A stretch of DNA of 64,000 nt from Nelumbo lutea (GCA_022828595.1 JAKGHH010000002.1:45726222-45790221), one strand, 5' to 3'. Positions 10,620 through 23,239 are shown, counted from the first letter of the stretch. Made by a program: numbers and translations. The notes: a model not told the origin generated them from the letters alone.

Positions 10620-12837
10620 TGAAGTCTTGTCACATCTCTCACCAATTTGTGATCAACGCAAAACATTTTCAGATAGTAACAATAATAGTAACAAATACAA
10701 CCTCAGGTAATTATTATTTATTTATACGTCAAGCTAATCAACCAAAAGGCTTGGGGTAGAAACAAATTTTCATACATGTAAAATCTTGTGCATAGTACAA
10801 CTGAATGACAGAGTCCCGGTCTGCAAGGGTGATACCAACACCAATAATGTGACCAACAGCTCCACAGCAATTCTCTGTCCTAGTGGATGTAGATGTTCTC
10901 AATCATATACTTCAGTACATACTGCAACTAGGACATGCAGTTTCCTTCCTGCACAAAAGGAAGTTTGTTTTTCAGATTTTTGCTATTGATTGATTCATTC
11001 ATGGGTTCTTCTTCAGTCTGTGATTTTGTTCTCGAGTTGAGCTATCTTGCTGTGTTGATGTTTAAAAAAGCCAAGTGGAGAATTAATGTAATGGTAATGC
11101 TAGCATGGGATATCACGCTACAAAACCCAGGTTTTTCTAAGTTTTCACTAAATTTAATTTGTTTATAGGCTTTTGGATGGCCATCTTACAAAGCCACAAC
11201 CCCATATTGTAAAGCCGAATAAAGCAGCAACCAAACAGGCATTTTGTAGGATAATTGCTTTTCAGCTTTTGGCTTTTAAGCATCTAAGGAGGACAATGGC
11301 TTTTAAGCCTATAAACCCCATATTGTTTATAGGCTTTTCAGCTTTCGGCCCTGCTCTGCATGTAACTATCGTGTAATGGAACCATCTGCTGCTGTAGCAA
11401 TGGCTGTGTCTCCCCATCTGACTGCTTCCTGATAAGATGGTGGTCTTTTTGATAAATGAAGAAACCCAGCTCTTCTTTGTGATTCTTCTTTGAATAATGA
11501 AGCCGATTCTTCTTTGTTAGGGTCTCCCCATCTTCCTGATAAATGAAGAAACCCAGCTCTTCTTTTGTGAGAAGAGGACATTCCTCTTTTAACAAGTAGA
11601 GGACATCCCTCCCTGTCTCTCAGGGACCTGCTACATGATAATATATTTTGGGGCTCAAAAGGACCACAATTTCCTTCTAATGCCTTATATTCATAGGGCA
11701 ACTTTTAGCTTTAAACCCTTGTTACATGAACAAAACAAGCCCTTCTTTGATGGCCTTTTTCAAATGAGACTTTGGGTGGTTCATATAACTTGGGTAGGCA
11801 ATGGAATATAAGGTTGACATTTGAAATAGAATAAACAGGTTGTATAAAATAATATTATGCTGATACAGGATAGAAAAAGATAACATGGATGGACTGCAGA
11901 TTTTGGGATTGTAACTCAAGATGTCTTTTTCTCTTGTGCTTTCTTGTTTAAATATCTTTATCAATCAAACCTTTATTGCAAGCTTTTCCTTTTAAATCCA
12001 TTTGGCTTTGTCTGGACGTGTCACGTTAACTAGGTTAGCCTATAGCCTGTGACACATGAGGTAGGTAGGACCACTGCTGAACTCGGCAGCCTTTCTTGCA
12101 GCTATGAGCAAATAGTGATAGGATGGCAATAAGAGGTACAAGCTTAAAACAGGTTAATGGGGGGAGAGAGAGAGAGCCCATTCAACAAGGCCATAAGAGA
12201 GGAGAGAGAGAGAGACCATCCTTCTTTCCTCATTAGGAGGGGTATAATGTAGGGGCTTGTGGATAGGCAAAGTTGATGAGTGCTTCAAAATCCAAGGGAA
12301 AATTCAGAGAATAGTTGCTGGTTTTCTTATAGTAGAAAAGAACCACTAGAAGACATAGACAAGAAGAAAGCACATGCTTCTCCAAAACTGATTTCAAGAG
12401 AAAAAGAACGATGGTAGAGAAGAACAAAAAATTCATTCATTCAATTCTGTTGTTCTAGACAGATTTGCATGTATGTATAGAACTCCTCAAAGCTTTGATT
12501 GAAATAGAATTTTGGAAATGACCAAAACTGCAGCTGACTCCTTATCAAAAAAAATATTGAGATGGGGCTCCATCCGGTAATACTTTAGAACTTTCTTTGA
12601 AATTTCAAAGATTTCATCTGTGTTCTTGGAACTTTCTTTTAAAGCCTAAAGTTCAAGGGGGTTTCCTGTAACAAAAATGGCTGAACTAAGGAATAAATTA
12701 AAGCACTCATCTTGTAATTGAGTTGGCAGTGGCTTCGAAGTCCACACTCCTTTATGAGCACAAATTCTTGGGGCCAAATATTTGAAGGGGAGAAGTTTTT
12801 GTTGTGCTAACATTAAACATAATTAATTATTCTCACC
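10620..12837. other. no recognisable gene; short duplication inside
   Basis: Reading both strands gave only short, unconvincing open frames. A roughly 31-bp segment containing AATGAAGAAACCCAGCTCTT occurs twice in direct orientation, at about 11450-11481 and 11537-11569. This accounts for the repeated motif seen in open frames there. Purine-rich GAGA runs are at 12164-12213. Confidence 0.4.
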
Positions 12838-13242
12838 TAGGGGTGTCAATTGGACTGAATTTGGTCCAACATGTGCCCATTAAAGATGGATTATGTCCAA
12901 TTCGATCAATCTGATAATACTTTTGACCATTTTGAACTGGTCCAATTCAATTTCTGGACCATCCAATCTGTTCGCGTTGGTTTTAATTTAAATTGGTTCT
13001 AACCCAGACCTGGTCAATTGACTCTTGTATTCTTATCTTCTATCAGTACACTGGATGACTGGACTAGATATGGGTTCAATCCTATATAAATCAATTGCAG
13101 AGGTCCAATCTAATTCAATAATTAGTTTGGACCATTAAGTCTGGACTAGTCCAATTCAATGTCTTACTGGTCTGTCCAATCCGTCCAAATTGATTTTTAT
13201 TTGGATGGGGTCCAACCCAAAACTGATCAATTGACACCCCTA
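12838..13242. mobile_element. 405-bp hAT-type MITE with exact target duplication
   Basis: Perfect terminal inverted repeats TAGGGGTGTCAATTG (12838) and CAATTGACACCCCTA (ending 13242) are flanked by the exact 8-bp duplication TTCTCACC (12830-12837, 13243-13250). The interior is made of imperfect TGGTCCAATT-type motifs in both orientations and has no coding capacity. Similar outer ends are seen as isolated remnants at about 16250 and 31511. Confidence 0.9.
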
Positions 13243-13439
13243 TTCTCACCAGGTTATCTGTGTTGAAAGCAATAGATATTCTATTTCAAGGAGTGAAGTG
13301 GAATGTTGGTAATGGGTTCAACCCAACTGAAGAAGGGTTGATTCTAACTAAGCAAGGAAGACAAAATCCAAATAATTAACCATATAACTGAATATATAGA
13401 AGCTAGGTTTGAATTAAACGACAGGAAGCAAGTGAACAA

Positions 13440-14412
13440 GACAACTGCAATGTTAGGAACTCACACTTTAAATCACTTTCCCTCCAATTGTTGATTCTCT
13501 CTTTCAAGTATTGAATTCACACATCATTTGAGCTTGCATTGTCTACTATTGCAGTGAAAATTTTTTCAATGCCCCAATCAAGCAAGCATCTCTCAAGTGC
13601 CTTGTCGATTTTCTACATGATTGGAAATTGGACAAAATTTTAATTTTTTTTTATGCAATCTCTAGTCATCATCTATGAAGTGAGCAATGAGACACATATA
13701 ACTAAGATTTTGACAAGATATCAATGTGCCTGTAGTAAGGTAGATCCTCTATGGAAATTTGTGAAAATATCTCTTCAAATTCTTTTCTTCCTCCATAAAG
13801 AGATCATAACAATCTCTAGTTATTGTTTGACGTGAAGGGACCATAAATTGTAGTTGTACGGTATAACAGAAATCACAGAACCCCTCCCGCTCCACACGCT
13901 TAAAGGGCAATTCATCTATAATAATTATTCTAGCAAGTGCCCTTCTACAATCTTCTTGGTTAAACTTGTATGTTACAAGTATTGGTGTGGTGCCCATCCC
14001 CCCATCTTTTGCATTTTGATATGAAGACTCTAAAGTTTTTTTGTTTCTTGTACACATTTAAAGGATACTTCTTGCATCTAGTCAAGTGATTAATCAAGCC
14101 AACTTGTACCACTTGCACTAGGACAAGCTAAGTCCTTACCACAATAGTTACATGATGCTCTTTGATCACTTTTAACTTGACAATCTACAATCTATTTTAG
14201 TGAAATGATCCCACACCCAAGATTTTTTTTTTTTTTTCCAGAAGTAGAAGAAACACTAACCTTTGAATCAGCCTCCATAATAGGTAGATTTGATGCATTG
14301 CCATCATTATTTGAATGTTTAGGAGGAGGATTTGTGCTTGTGCTTACAGGTGGTGGATCGATACTTTGGCCCCCTGTCATTGTGTTATTATCACTCGTAC
14401 ATGACATCTAAT
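13440..14412 (-). pseudogene. hAT transposase N-terminal half, broken
   Basis: On the minus strand it starts MSCTSDNNTM at 14407 with a Pro/Ser/Asn-rich tail-like segment. It continues into a degenerate BED finger (VWDHFTK, CNYCGKDLAC, with frame breaks, 14200-14060), then FNQEDCRRALARIIIIDELP and FVPSRQT-like motifs (13990-13830), then a damaged RNase H-like start (LSYMCLIAHFIDDD, about 13690). It fades near 13440. This is the standard order of ricesleeper-type hAT transposases. It is distinct from transposon A, whose sequence differs in these motifs. The C-terminal half is not attached. Confidence 0.8.
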
Positions 14413-15153
14413 AAACAAAAAGAATGAATAAGAATTAAATCCTAGCTTAAAGTTCTCATCTCTTCCCCCAAAGAATTGAAAAGGAATGAATAAGAAAACA
14501 AATGAAATCCAGAATGGATTAAATCAAAGATACATCATCATGTGATGGAGAAGGCATGAGCCTTGTATTATATTTAAGGCCTCAAAAAACTTTGAGAAGG
14601 AGATCTTCCTTCATTTTCAGCATAGCATTAAGGCAATTTTTTTATTGTGCTTGTTTCTTTGGGAGTTACAAATTATATATATCTTAGAGTTAGAGATGCA
14701 TTGCAAATGTTTTTGTTAAAGTGTTTGTTCTAGTTCTCATTTTATCTTATACTTTCAGATTAAAGAACTTTTAATACAAGAAACAAATCTCCATTAACAT
14801 TCCTGATAATGAGTTTTATTTTATTTTATTTTCATGAAGCCTATAATTCCCTAAAATATCCAATCTCGCTCACTTTTCTGACTACACAAGTGTGGAGATG
14901 GCTTGTATGAGTTGGTGATATATTTTCTAAGGAAAACTTCCAAAGTCATAAGTTTTAGCATTATTGGTTGCCTAATATTAGCTTTCTAACAGTCCCTTTT
15001 AGAGAAAGACTAAAGATCATGGGTGGTGTTGTCAATTCGGAGGATCTTAGCTTTAACCTATGTTCATCATCTAAGCAACATGGATTCATGAATTCAATTT
15101 TTCTTTGTAAAAAATCAGAACTAAATAGCAAATAAGACTCTAATCCATGAAAT
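14413..15153. other. no gene seen
   Basis: AT-rich intergenic sequence. I see no repeat ends or coding motifs that I can support. Confidence 0.4.
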
Positions 15154-15350
15154 TGGAGGTGTAAAACAGGCCATGCCGTGGCTCGTGCAAAGTGCGGACA
15201 GTGCCGTGCTGCCTCCCCTGGGATGATTTAGGGGGTCTACCTAGCACGGCCCATGACCTAGGCCCGTGTGGGCCTGTGCCATTCCATGCTATGCCATGGG
15301 CCGGGCTGGCCCGTGGGCTGAGCCTTGGGCCAAGTTGGGCCATGCACCGA
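15154..15350 (+). mobile_element. isolated hAT terminal fragment
   Basis: TTGGAGGTGTAAAACAGGCC opens a GC-rich block of GGCCCGTG and GCACGG motifs like the subterminal regions of hAT A (5042) and hAT B (18261). No partner end was found. It is probably a truncated or solo end. Confidence 0.6.
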
Positions 15351-17419
15351 ACCAAAGCAATTTATTTAAAAAAATTTGATAAAAAACTTAAAATTTTAAT
15401 TTTATATGAATTTTGTGTATACAATTGCTTATATATATAATGAATTGCGTGAATGCTGTGGACTGTAGAGCATGATGGAATGTTACGATCCACTTGTCCC
15501 ATATTGGTAGTATGGGATGCTAATGTGAGATATCCCATCTTATAACCAAAAGTCCACAAACTCAAGGTCTCAAGTCTCAAGCTCAAATAATATAGATGGC
15601 TAAGAGTGTGAGAAAACTGATATTGAGATTTGAGAGATTCAAATGGGCGAGTGCATTGGTGATAGAGATTGAGAAGGGGAGAGTTCATCAAAAAATAGAG
15701 ACAGATTGAGTTTTGAGGGGAGAGATTCAAGAGAAATGGGGGAGAAGGGAAACTAGAGATTTGGAGAAGAATGGGGGAAAAGAGAACCATCGCATCGGTA
15801 ATGCCCATACAGCTGACTGGAGAGATTGAGTTTGGGTAGAGAATGGAGAGAAGTCAATCGCACGAGCTAGGCTTTTGCGGTTTTGCCTTTTTGGTTCGGT
15901 GGCTCCCTACTTTCTGGGTTTGTTTTCTTTCAAATACAAGACAACAAACAATGACTCAAGGGTTTGATCGATTTCTTTGGGCTTGGACACTTGGGTACGT
16001 CACACGTGGGACCGATTGAGAGAGGGGCGGGAAAATGAAATAAAAAAATAAACATATACTATAAAATTGTAATATATATATATATATATTAGTTGGTTCG
16101 TTTAACTACTGGGTTAACCAAAAACCAAATCGGTCCTTCAGATTTTTTTAAAAAATCAAACCGAAACTAAACTTATTGGTTTGGTTAATTAGATTTCTCG
16201 GATTGGTTTCTTCGATTCAGATCGGCTTTTCGTTTTTTCATGGACACCCCTAGGGATGTGTTTAAGAAAAGAGTGAAGCTATTGGATTTGATCATGCGAT
16301 CATCATCCAGGGTTGGAGCAAAATTAAAAGTAGTAGAGATTTGGTTCCTTTGTCTTCTCAAATATCTTCTTTAGTGTTGCTGCTTTTCTTTTTTTTTTTA
16401 TTATGATTACATTTAAGGAAGGGTTAGGATCCATCATATGGATGGCCGAACCATGTGGGATGGTTGGGCAAAATTTCATAATCTTTCTAGGAATTCAATT
16501 TTCTATCTTTTGAAAAACTGCATTTTTTTTGGATCAGTCTTGTATTGAATAGGACTATATTTGAAATAAAAAAAAGGGAGATGTATACTTGATACGGATG
16601 CCACAATCGCAGATCTCAAGTTCATGCCCAAATCAGTCATAAAACCAACCTCCACTAAAGATGGCGCAGCATATTCTTGAAGTCGGTTCAACAACGTAGT
16701 TTTCAGCAAAACTGCAATCCAACTGCTTGGATCGAATTAGGGAGGTGAGAATGAAATTTGTTTGAATTTTTCTTGCAAAAATCAGAAGAAAACTGATCTA
16801 TATCAGTCCCAAAATAGTTGTGGTCGAATTATGGTTTCTTGGAAGACAAAAGAAGAAGAAAGTGAGAAAGAGAGCAGAATTGAGAGGTGATCTTAATCAG
16901 TCGCCCTTTTCTTCTTTTATATCTTTAGAGCACTTTTCCTAATCAACTTAGGGGATTATCCAAATCTAATTTGGATCCAAACTCTATTAAGAAACAAGCT
17001 TTATCCTCTTAATATGTCATGTGACATCTTAATTAATCATATTAATTATGGGCTTTAGGCCCATCAACTATAAGTTTCATGGCCCAAGGTTGTTGTTTGA
17101 CCAAGTTAGGCCTGATTTGTATGGCATGGGACCTACAATGAACTCACATAAGCTCATAGGGTTTGGCCCAACCTCTATGAAAAGGCCTGGTCGAATTCAT
17201 TGTTAATCCATCACTATGAAGTCAAAATGGGCCCAACATTTACGCTTAAATGGTCTTTAAATTCAACAATCCTATCAAAATACAAGGATAATGGACTTAA
17301 GTAAGATAAAGGCATTTAGTATTCAACCCTTAATAGTCTTCTACATTTAATCTCTCGACCCATAATGATTGAACATCGTTCGACAAATAAGAATTTTTCC
17401 CCTGGCTGCAAAGTACAGT
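15351..17419. other. unassigned repetitive-looking DNA
   Basis: No gene was recognised. The 15362-15808 minus-strand open frame matches no family known to me. At about 16235-16252 the sequence CATGGACACCCCTAG resembles a MITE end. From about 16850 the sequence has LTR- or leader-like character, with purine-rich GAAGAAG runs and GGGCTTTAGGCCC, but no paired copy exists in the window. Confidence 0.3.
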
Positions 17420-17523
17420 GTCACACTTTATTGTACCTTAATGGTCTTCTACACTCACTCGGTAGTTTAGGTTTCCATCAGAGTGAGTGTAAACCCTATC
17501 ATTCACTTTGTACAATAAAGTGG
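17420..17523. repeat. imperfect palindrome around a 100-bp core
   Basis: CACTTTATTGTACC on the left is inverted as GTACAATAAAGTGG on the right, with second inner arms CTACACTCACTC and GAGTGAGTGTAA. It could form a long hairpin. No element ends or target duplication are evident. Confidence 0.6.
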
Positions 17524-17723
17524 TTGATCTATCACTATGATCACCCACTTAAGTGAATTTTGAAACTGCCCCAACATACCCAAGTTTTGACCCTCAATGG
17601 ATCTCACTGACTGGTACATCAAAGATAGTTCAATCCGAGACCTAATGCAGTACCATAATTAAGTTTAGGGTTATATGTAACTTTTCAGTTTTGCCCATCA
17701 ATCTCCAAGTTCTAGGTTATAAC

Positions 17724-17935
17724 TGGAAAATGGTTCGGGTTCAGTGTTTCAACCAAACGCACACTACATGTGCTTTAGGTTTAACCCTAGCAATTGAGAC
17801 AAGTTGCCCCAATTTCTTTGGTACGGATGCAATGGAAAATGGTCCGGGTTCAGTGTTTCAACCGAACGCACACTACATGTGCTTCGGGTCTAACCCTAGA
17901 ACCCGATACAGGCTGCCCCAACCTATTTGGCAACA
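17724..17935. repeat. two-unit tandem repeat, 109-bp period
   Basis: The unit starting TGGAAAATGGTTCGGGTTCA at 17724 recurs at 17833 with few changes (AACCAAACGC against AACCGAACGC; TTTAGGTTTAACC against TTCGGGTCTAACC). The copies are adjacent and in direct orientation. No coding function was seen. Confidence 0.85.
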
Positions 17936-18260
17936 CATTAGTGTCAGTCTTAGTAGGATAAACACCCCAAGTCTATTAAACGGCTGAGAATATCCTAAAC
18001 TAACACGAGTCTCATAAGTGTCTACTTTAAGGGGTAAAATCACAAAAAACACACCAATGTTAACATGAAACAATAATGTATTTTTATTCATTTACAATAA
18101 ATGTATCTACACATCAAACAAATTGGAGTTAAGGGCATACATTGTCTAACAAACATTTCCTTAACAAAGGAAAAGTGTTTTCAACATTCAATTTACTCCT
18201 TTGTTTGCATTCGAAATTCATCTTCATTCTAGATCTACGAGTACATGTTGTGGTTTCTTT

Positions 18261-19795
18261 TAGAGGTGTAAGGGTTGTAGGCTGTGCCGTGGGCTTAGGC
18301 CATGCGGAGCTGGGCCACAGGGTGGGCCTTAGGCGTGGGCCAAACCGGGCTAGACTGAATGGATATGGATATGATTATGGATTACAAATTTACAATTTCC
18401 CAAAAACTAAATAAATAAAAGTATAAAAACAATTCAAATAGGAATTTTATTTCATTTAAATTTGAATGAATAATGATACAAATTACAAAGCATACAAATA
18501 TTGAAATATACAATGATTGGATACTTTATACTTCATACTTGGATGAATGAAATATGAAATTGGAATAAATTAATAAAATATAAAAAATACAATATAGTTA
18601 CAAATTGAAAATACAAAATTACATTAATAGTAAATAAATTTTATAAAATTAAAACAAAATTTACAATAATTTGAAAAAAATAAAAATTTGTGGGTTATTT
18701 GTTAAAATTTACATATACATTATGATGAAAGCATTCACACACACTTTTATCATCTGCTTCAGGTGAAATATCCGGGGTATGTAGTAGTATCATGCCCTCC
18801 TTTGTCTTGTAATTATAAAGTAATTTATATTCTACATGTAGCCAACCCTAGTATAGTGGTACCTGCAGGTCCTACATTAAAACAACTAAGCAAGACTTTG
18901 ATGGAATTGTAGCTTGTAGACACTGGAGGGGTTAGTAGATCACAGATCACGTGCCATGGTGGATTAGCGGTGAAAAATGTTCTTCGACTTCTCCCAATAT
19001 TTTTAAAATTTATTTTCCATTATTTTAACAATTCATTTAAATTGTGGGTTATTTCTTCTTCCTTCTCATGTGTGAGAAAATGTTTGGTCAAATGGCCAGT
19101 ACTACCCTTGTTACAATAGTTAAAGTATTTCATATATTTATGGCAAACAATTCTTTTCCCCTTCCCCTTAACCTCCTCTATTTTAAATATTTTTCAAATC
19201 ATGCTACTAAACTTGGGGTTTTGGGAAAAGTCAACCATTTTTCTAAATTCTAAAAAAATAAAATTAATTTGATTGAACTTACCTTAGATTGTCGGTTCAA
19301 AATCCCAACTTGATTTCAACGGTTAAAGCCTTTTAACCATTCAATGTAACAACGTCTAAGGCTCCAAGCCTCCCAAATTGCTAACTTGGAGAATCAGAAT
19401 TCAGACAATCAGGCAATTAGACTATGAAACTATCAGAGTTCATTAAGATTATAGAGAATGTATGAGAGACTAAGAGAGACTGAGAGAGGGAAAAGATTAA
19501 GAGAATAAGAGAATTGTTGAGTGTTGATTGTTGAATTGGTGTGATGAGAAGAATGGTGGAGGATAGGAGCCATACGACTAGTTTTCGAACTGGCCGAGCC
19601 TAACCCACTACGGGCCTTGTGGGCCGTGAGTGGCACGACACGAACAGTCGTGTCGTGTCGTGCTGGCCCATGAACCTCAAACCCCCCGCCCAGCACGACA
19701 CAAACCATCATGTCGGGCCTAGCACGGCCTGTGGGTTGTCATGCCGAGCCGGGCTAGTCCAACTTTGTGTCGGTCCAGCCCGATTTACACCTCTA
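18261..19795 (-). mobile_element. hAT transposon B, internally deleted relative of A
   Basis: The ends TAGAGGTGTAAG (18261) and GATTTACACCTCTA (ending 19795) match those of transposon A. Flanks GTTTCTTT (18253-18260) and GTTTCTTC (19796-19803) form an 8-bp duplication with one mismatch. Read on the minus strand it holds the A-type promoter and leader (19570-19300), the transposase N-terminus through the finger end (about 19240-19050), a short internal piece (KFKKYWE-like, about 19030-18990), and then the C-terminal region (about 18990-18725). Two internal deletions relative to A remove most of the enzyme, so it is non-autonomous. Confidence 0.85.
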
Positions 19796-20339
19796 GTTTC
19801 TTCTCATCAAATCTGGTTGTCTTTGGAAATTTGACTTCTTTTTCTATATCAGTCGTTCCATATTTGCACCATTAAGTGATTGTTGTTTCTATTTTGTTAG
19901 ACGAGGAAAGGAAGGAAGGGAAAGGGTAAAAATAGAATTATAAAAGAGTTTAATGTTGTATCTAACATTCCCATATTTTCTTTAATAGGTGCCTATTTAT
20001 CTTATATGGGGTCATGTAATTATATATAAATAGATTTTGAAAGTTCATGTACATTTAAATAATTTACTAAACATAGAGGATGTATATAAGTAATTAACCC
20101 AATAGTCAACTGTCAATTGTTCATAACTTAACTCGTAAGAGAAAAATATCCACACATAGACGAATTTCATGTGATATAGTTGTAGCCATGAGAATTTTCT
20201 AAAGCTAAAGAATTGGGCTTAATTTACATATTAGCCTATCTAAGTTAATATGGTCATCGATGGGCCTAAGGCCCAAGTCTACATAAATATGATTTAGTAG
20301 ACTAAGGATCCAAGTGTATTAAGTCTAATTTGGCCCATG

Positions 20340-20564
20340 TAATATTCAAAGTATTGACATGTATCGACCGATATGTATCATTTCTGGACCTCCTCGATAC
20401 GTTCTTAGAGTGGGTGCATCGGGGTTTTGACCAATTCAAGGGGTGGAGGAGTCTTAAACTACCCCCTAAACCAGTTTTGAAAATAAAAAATAAAAAAATA
20501 AAGTATCAATATCACCCGATATGCCCCTACCGACATATCAAGTATATCGATATTTTGAACCTTG
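20340..20564. mobile_element. 225-bp MITE, CAAGGTT family
   Basis: The left end is TAATATTCAAAGTATTGACA and the right end ATATCGATATTTTGAACCTTG. An exact 8-bp duplication, GGCCCATG, lies at 20332-20339 and 20565-20572. The left end has drifted from CAAGGTTC, but the inner CAAAGTATTGA matches other copies. There is no coding capacity. Confidence 0.85.
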
Positions 20565-21637
20565 GGCCCATGTTTTATTACAATAGGGTGGTCCCATTAG
20601 AAAAACCATTAACTCCTATACAATGGAGCATGTATGGGAGTTAACCCTAACTTAACACCCCGCTTACATGGTATTGGTTAGCAAAGTGGGCTGATATGGT
20701 AGCCCTAATCCTAGGCTATAAATAGCTGTGTTTAAGAAGAAAATTTTTTTTTCACAATCACTTTGCAAGAAGCTCTTATACACCAACACTTGAATATTAT
20801 AAGCAACCACAATTTCTTGCAAAATCCAACAACTTCATGAAGATCAAAAGAGAAGAAAGAGGGGCCCTTCTTAGAAAAGCATCATTCACATCCAATCATG
20901 CGTGAAGTCTATAGTAAAGAAATATACATCAACTCTTAAGAAGCATTAAAATCAAGGAAATCTATATTAATATTTCAAGAAGTACGAGAAACACACTAAC
21001 GGTCCTCATTTTCACTAAATTCAACCACTAATCGGAGGTTGCTCACATCGTCAACCAAAAATCAAAGAGAGCTCAATTTCCTTATATTTTTTTTATGACA
21101 AGTTCATTTTTGTAATTTATCTATACATTTTGTGTTAATCAAATATACTAAATTTGTGTCGACAATGGTGATAATGTACTGGATTGAGGGAGTGCAATAG
21201 ATTGTACAAGAGAACAAATGTAGGAGATCCGGACGCGATTCTTTTTTTTTCTTGAGTTTTCAGCATTTCTTTTAAAAACTCACCATAACCAACCATCTAT
21301 TAGAGCAACGTTAGTGTTCATTCACAAAAGTTGTCCACATCAACATAAATTTAATTTTTATCACTAAACTGCCTCTCAATGGCGAATCAATCTTATTAAT
21401 TGCAATTTTGCTCAATCAATAGCTAAATTCAAGAATGGCAGGACTCCACTGCCCCCAGCTACCTCCCACCTCTATCACACTTTGCACGAGACTCTCCTGT
21501 TCGAAGCATTCTTCATCCAGCGTAGCGTGCCTATATGATCGATGGAAAATAACCTTTTTTCTTTTACGACTAGAAGAAGACATCCACTCACTTGATTGGA
21601 GACATGAGAAGGGTTGTCGTTATTCCATTACTGGAAG
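20565..21637. other. no gene seen; promoter-like TATA at 20717-20724
   Basis: TATAAATA at 20717-20724 is followed by a leader-like AC-rich stretch (20755-20860), but no coding frame follows. It could belong to an old LTR or a lost gene. Confidence 0.3.
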
Positions 21638-21936
21638 CATGGTTTTCAAAACTGGATTGGACCAGAAGGTCGGACCGAAAAAATCAGGAACCAGTCACCT
21701 AATCAGTTCCATTTTTCTTAAAAACCGGATTTTCCTCCAAAACCATTGATTTTGATCAGCAAACCACTGAAACAGGTGGTTAACTGTTTGAACCATTTGA
21801 ACGGGTTTGATTGTTTTTTATTTTTTTTACTTTTCTGTCAGAACAGGCCGAACATTCGGTTCAAATAGTTGGACCATTCAACCCAATAACCGGACCCCTG
21901 ACCAATTCGGTCACCGGGTCGATTTTAAAAACCATG
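21638..21936. mobile_element. 299-bp MITE, CATGGTTTT family
   Basis: Ends are CATGGTTTTCAAAACTGG and TTTTAAAAACCATG. The exact 8-bp duplication ACTGGAAG lies at 21630-21637 and 21937-21944. The interior holds GGTTCAAACNGTT-type inverted motifs and T-rich runs. Relatives are at 35867 and 58169, with degraded ones near 32364 and 51390. Confidence 0.9.
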
Positions 21937-22916
21937 ACTGGAAGAGACCGCAGGCCATATCATTTTGATCGCTCAAGTTCAGAAATCCAGGACATTTCTT
22001 CTGATAACTCCAACCGGCATTGTATAATTAGAGGCACAAATACACCATAGAGGAAGTTCTATGAAGCATAGTGAAAGGAAACATCAATATGACAGTGAAT
22101 CTACCCAGAGAAAACACCATGACTAGAAGGACAAGGGAAAATGGCGTACACAAGTATGAGATTAACGTCATTAATTTTCCTGCCCACCCTCAATTGGTGG
22201 ATATCAGGATATGGGACAAAGTTCAACCTGAATTCGTCAAAATCATTTACAAACCTTGCATGAGTTTCTTTACTTTTTTCTTCCTTTTCCTACATTTTCC
22301 TTCAAATCAAACATAGCTTAAGTGAACCAATTTGAAGATAAAAAGATGATCATTTTTCTCCTAATGCCTTCTGTGCATCCTACAAGACCACAATCTCTAC
22401 ACTTAGATGCTTCCCAAAAAATGCCCATATCCATTTGGGAGGTCTTTCATGTAGCAGCTTCTGGCTTTGCAATGTGTGCATGTGTCTCATAAAAAAAGCT
22501 TCAAAGTTGTGTTTGGTAAAAAATACCTAAAAATATAACTGAGCTAAGAAATTGACTTTCCAATAAAACTAGTTTTAATAGCTTCTTCAAAGCAGCTCAG
22601 TCAATACAGTTTAATTGAAGCTGAAGCCTGAAGCCTTCCCAACAGGGGTGTTTGCAGGATTCTACAGGAGACATTAGCGACTTAAATGGAATGCATTATT
22701 TTAGCAGCCTAGTTGTAGTTATGGCCTAATGCCACCTATAAAAATACATTAAATAGAGAAATTAAAATCAGAAACTGCTCTCACAACTGGAAGAGAGTCC
22801 TTTGGATCCAAGTTCTTACTCCTACCATGACCAACCTGTCAATTGAGCATCATGCGTGTGAATATTTTAAAGCATGATCGTGTGAGACCCAACATTAAAG
22901 AATAAAAACATTATTC

Positions 22917-23239
22917 AGGCTGAGTTTGTTTGTGTTGTAAAACATTATCGGTGTAAAATGTCACTGCCGGTTCAACTAGTCGGTGTTTGGATGCAGTGTA
23001 AAACATCCCTTCCGGTTCAGCTTTACATTGATTATCAATGTAAAAACTACAATAATCACATCGGTAATCGCCTTTTCTGAGCCATTGAAAAACATGAGCA
23101 TCGAAAAATCAGTGTACCATTGCATCCATAATCACTTTTTCTGATGCTCATGTTTTTCAACAGCTCAAACGATTCGGTGTGAAGCTCCATCAGTAGCGTT
23201 TTACATCGACAAGGTTTACACCACAAGCAAACACAGCCT
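22917..23239. mobile_element. 323-bp foldback/MITE with inner hairpin
   Basis: The outer ends AGGCTGAGTTTGTTTGTG and CACAAGCAAACACAGCCT are inverted with two mismatches. An inner inverted repeat of about 22 bp (GAAAAACATGAGCATC at 23087, inverse GATGCTCATGTTTTTC at 23145) is nested inside. No clear target duplication was found, so the superfamily is open. Confidence 0.65.

Noticed and set aside
15362..15808. 148-codon minus-strand frame
   Set aside because: No recognisable motif, AT-rich start next to an hAT end, and no splice or promoter support.
16740..18130. Possible complete LTR or caulimovirus-like remnant
   Set aside because: Leader-like composition only; no second copy, primer site or coding motif could be found.
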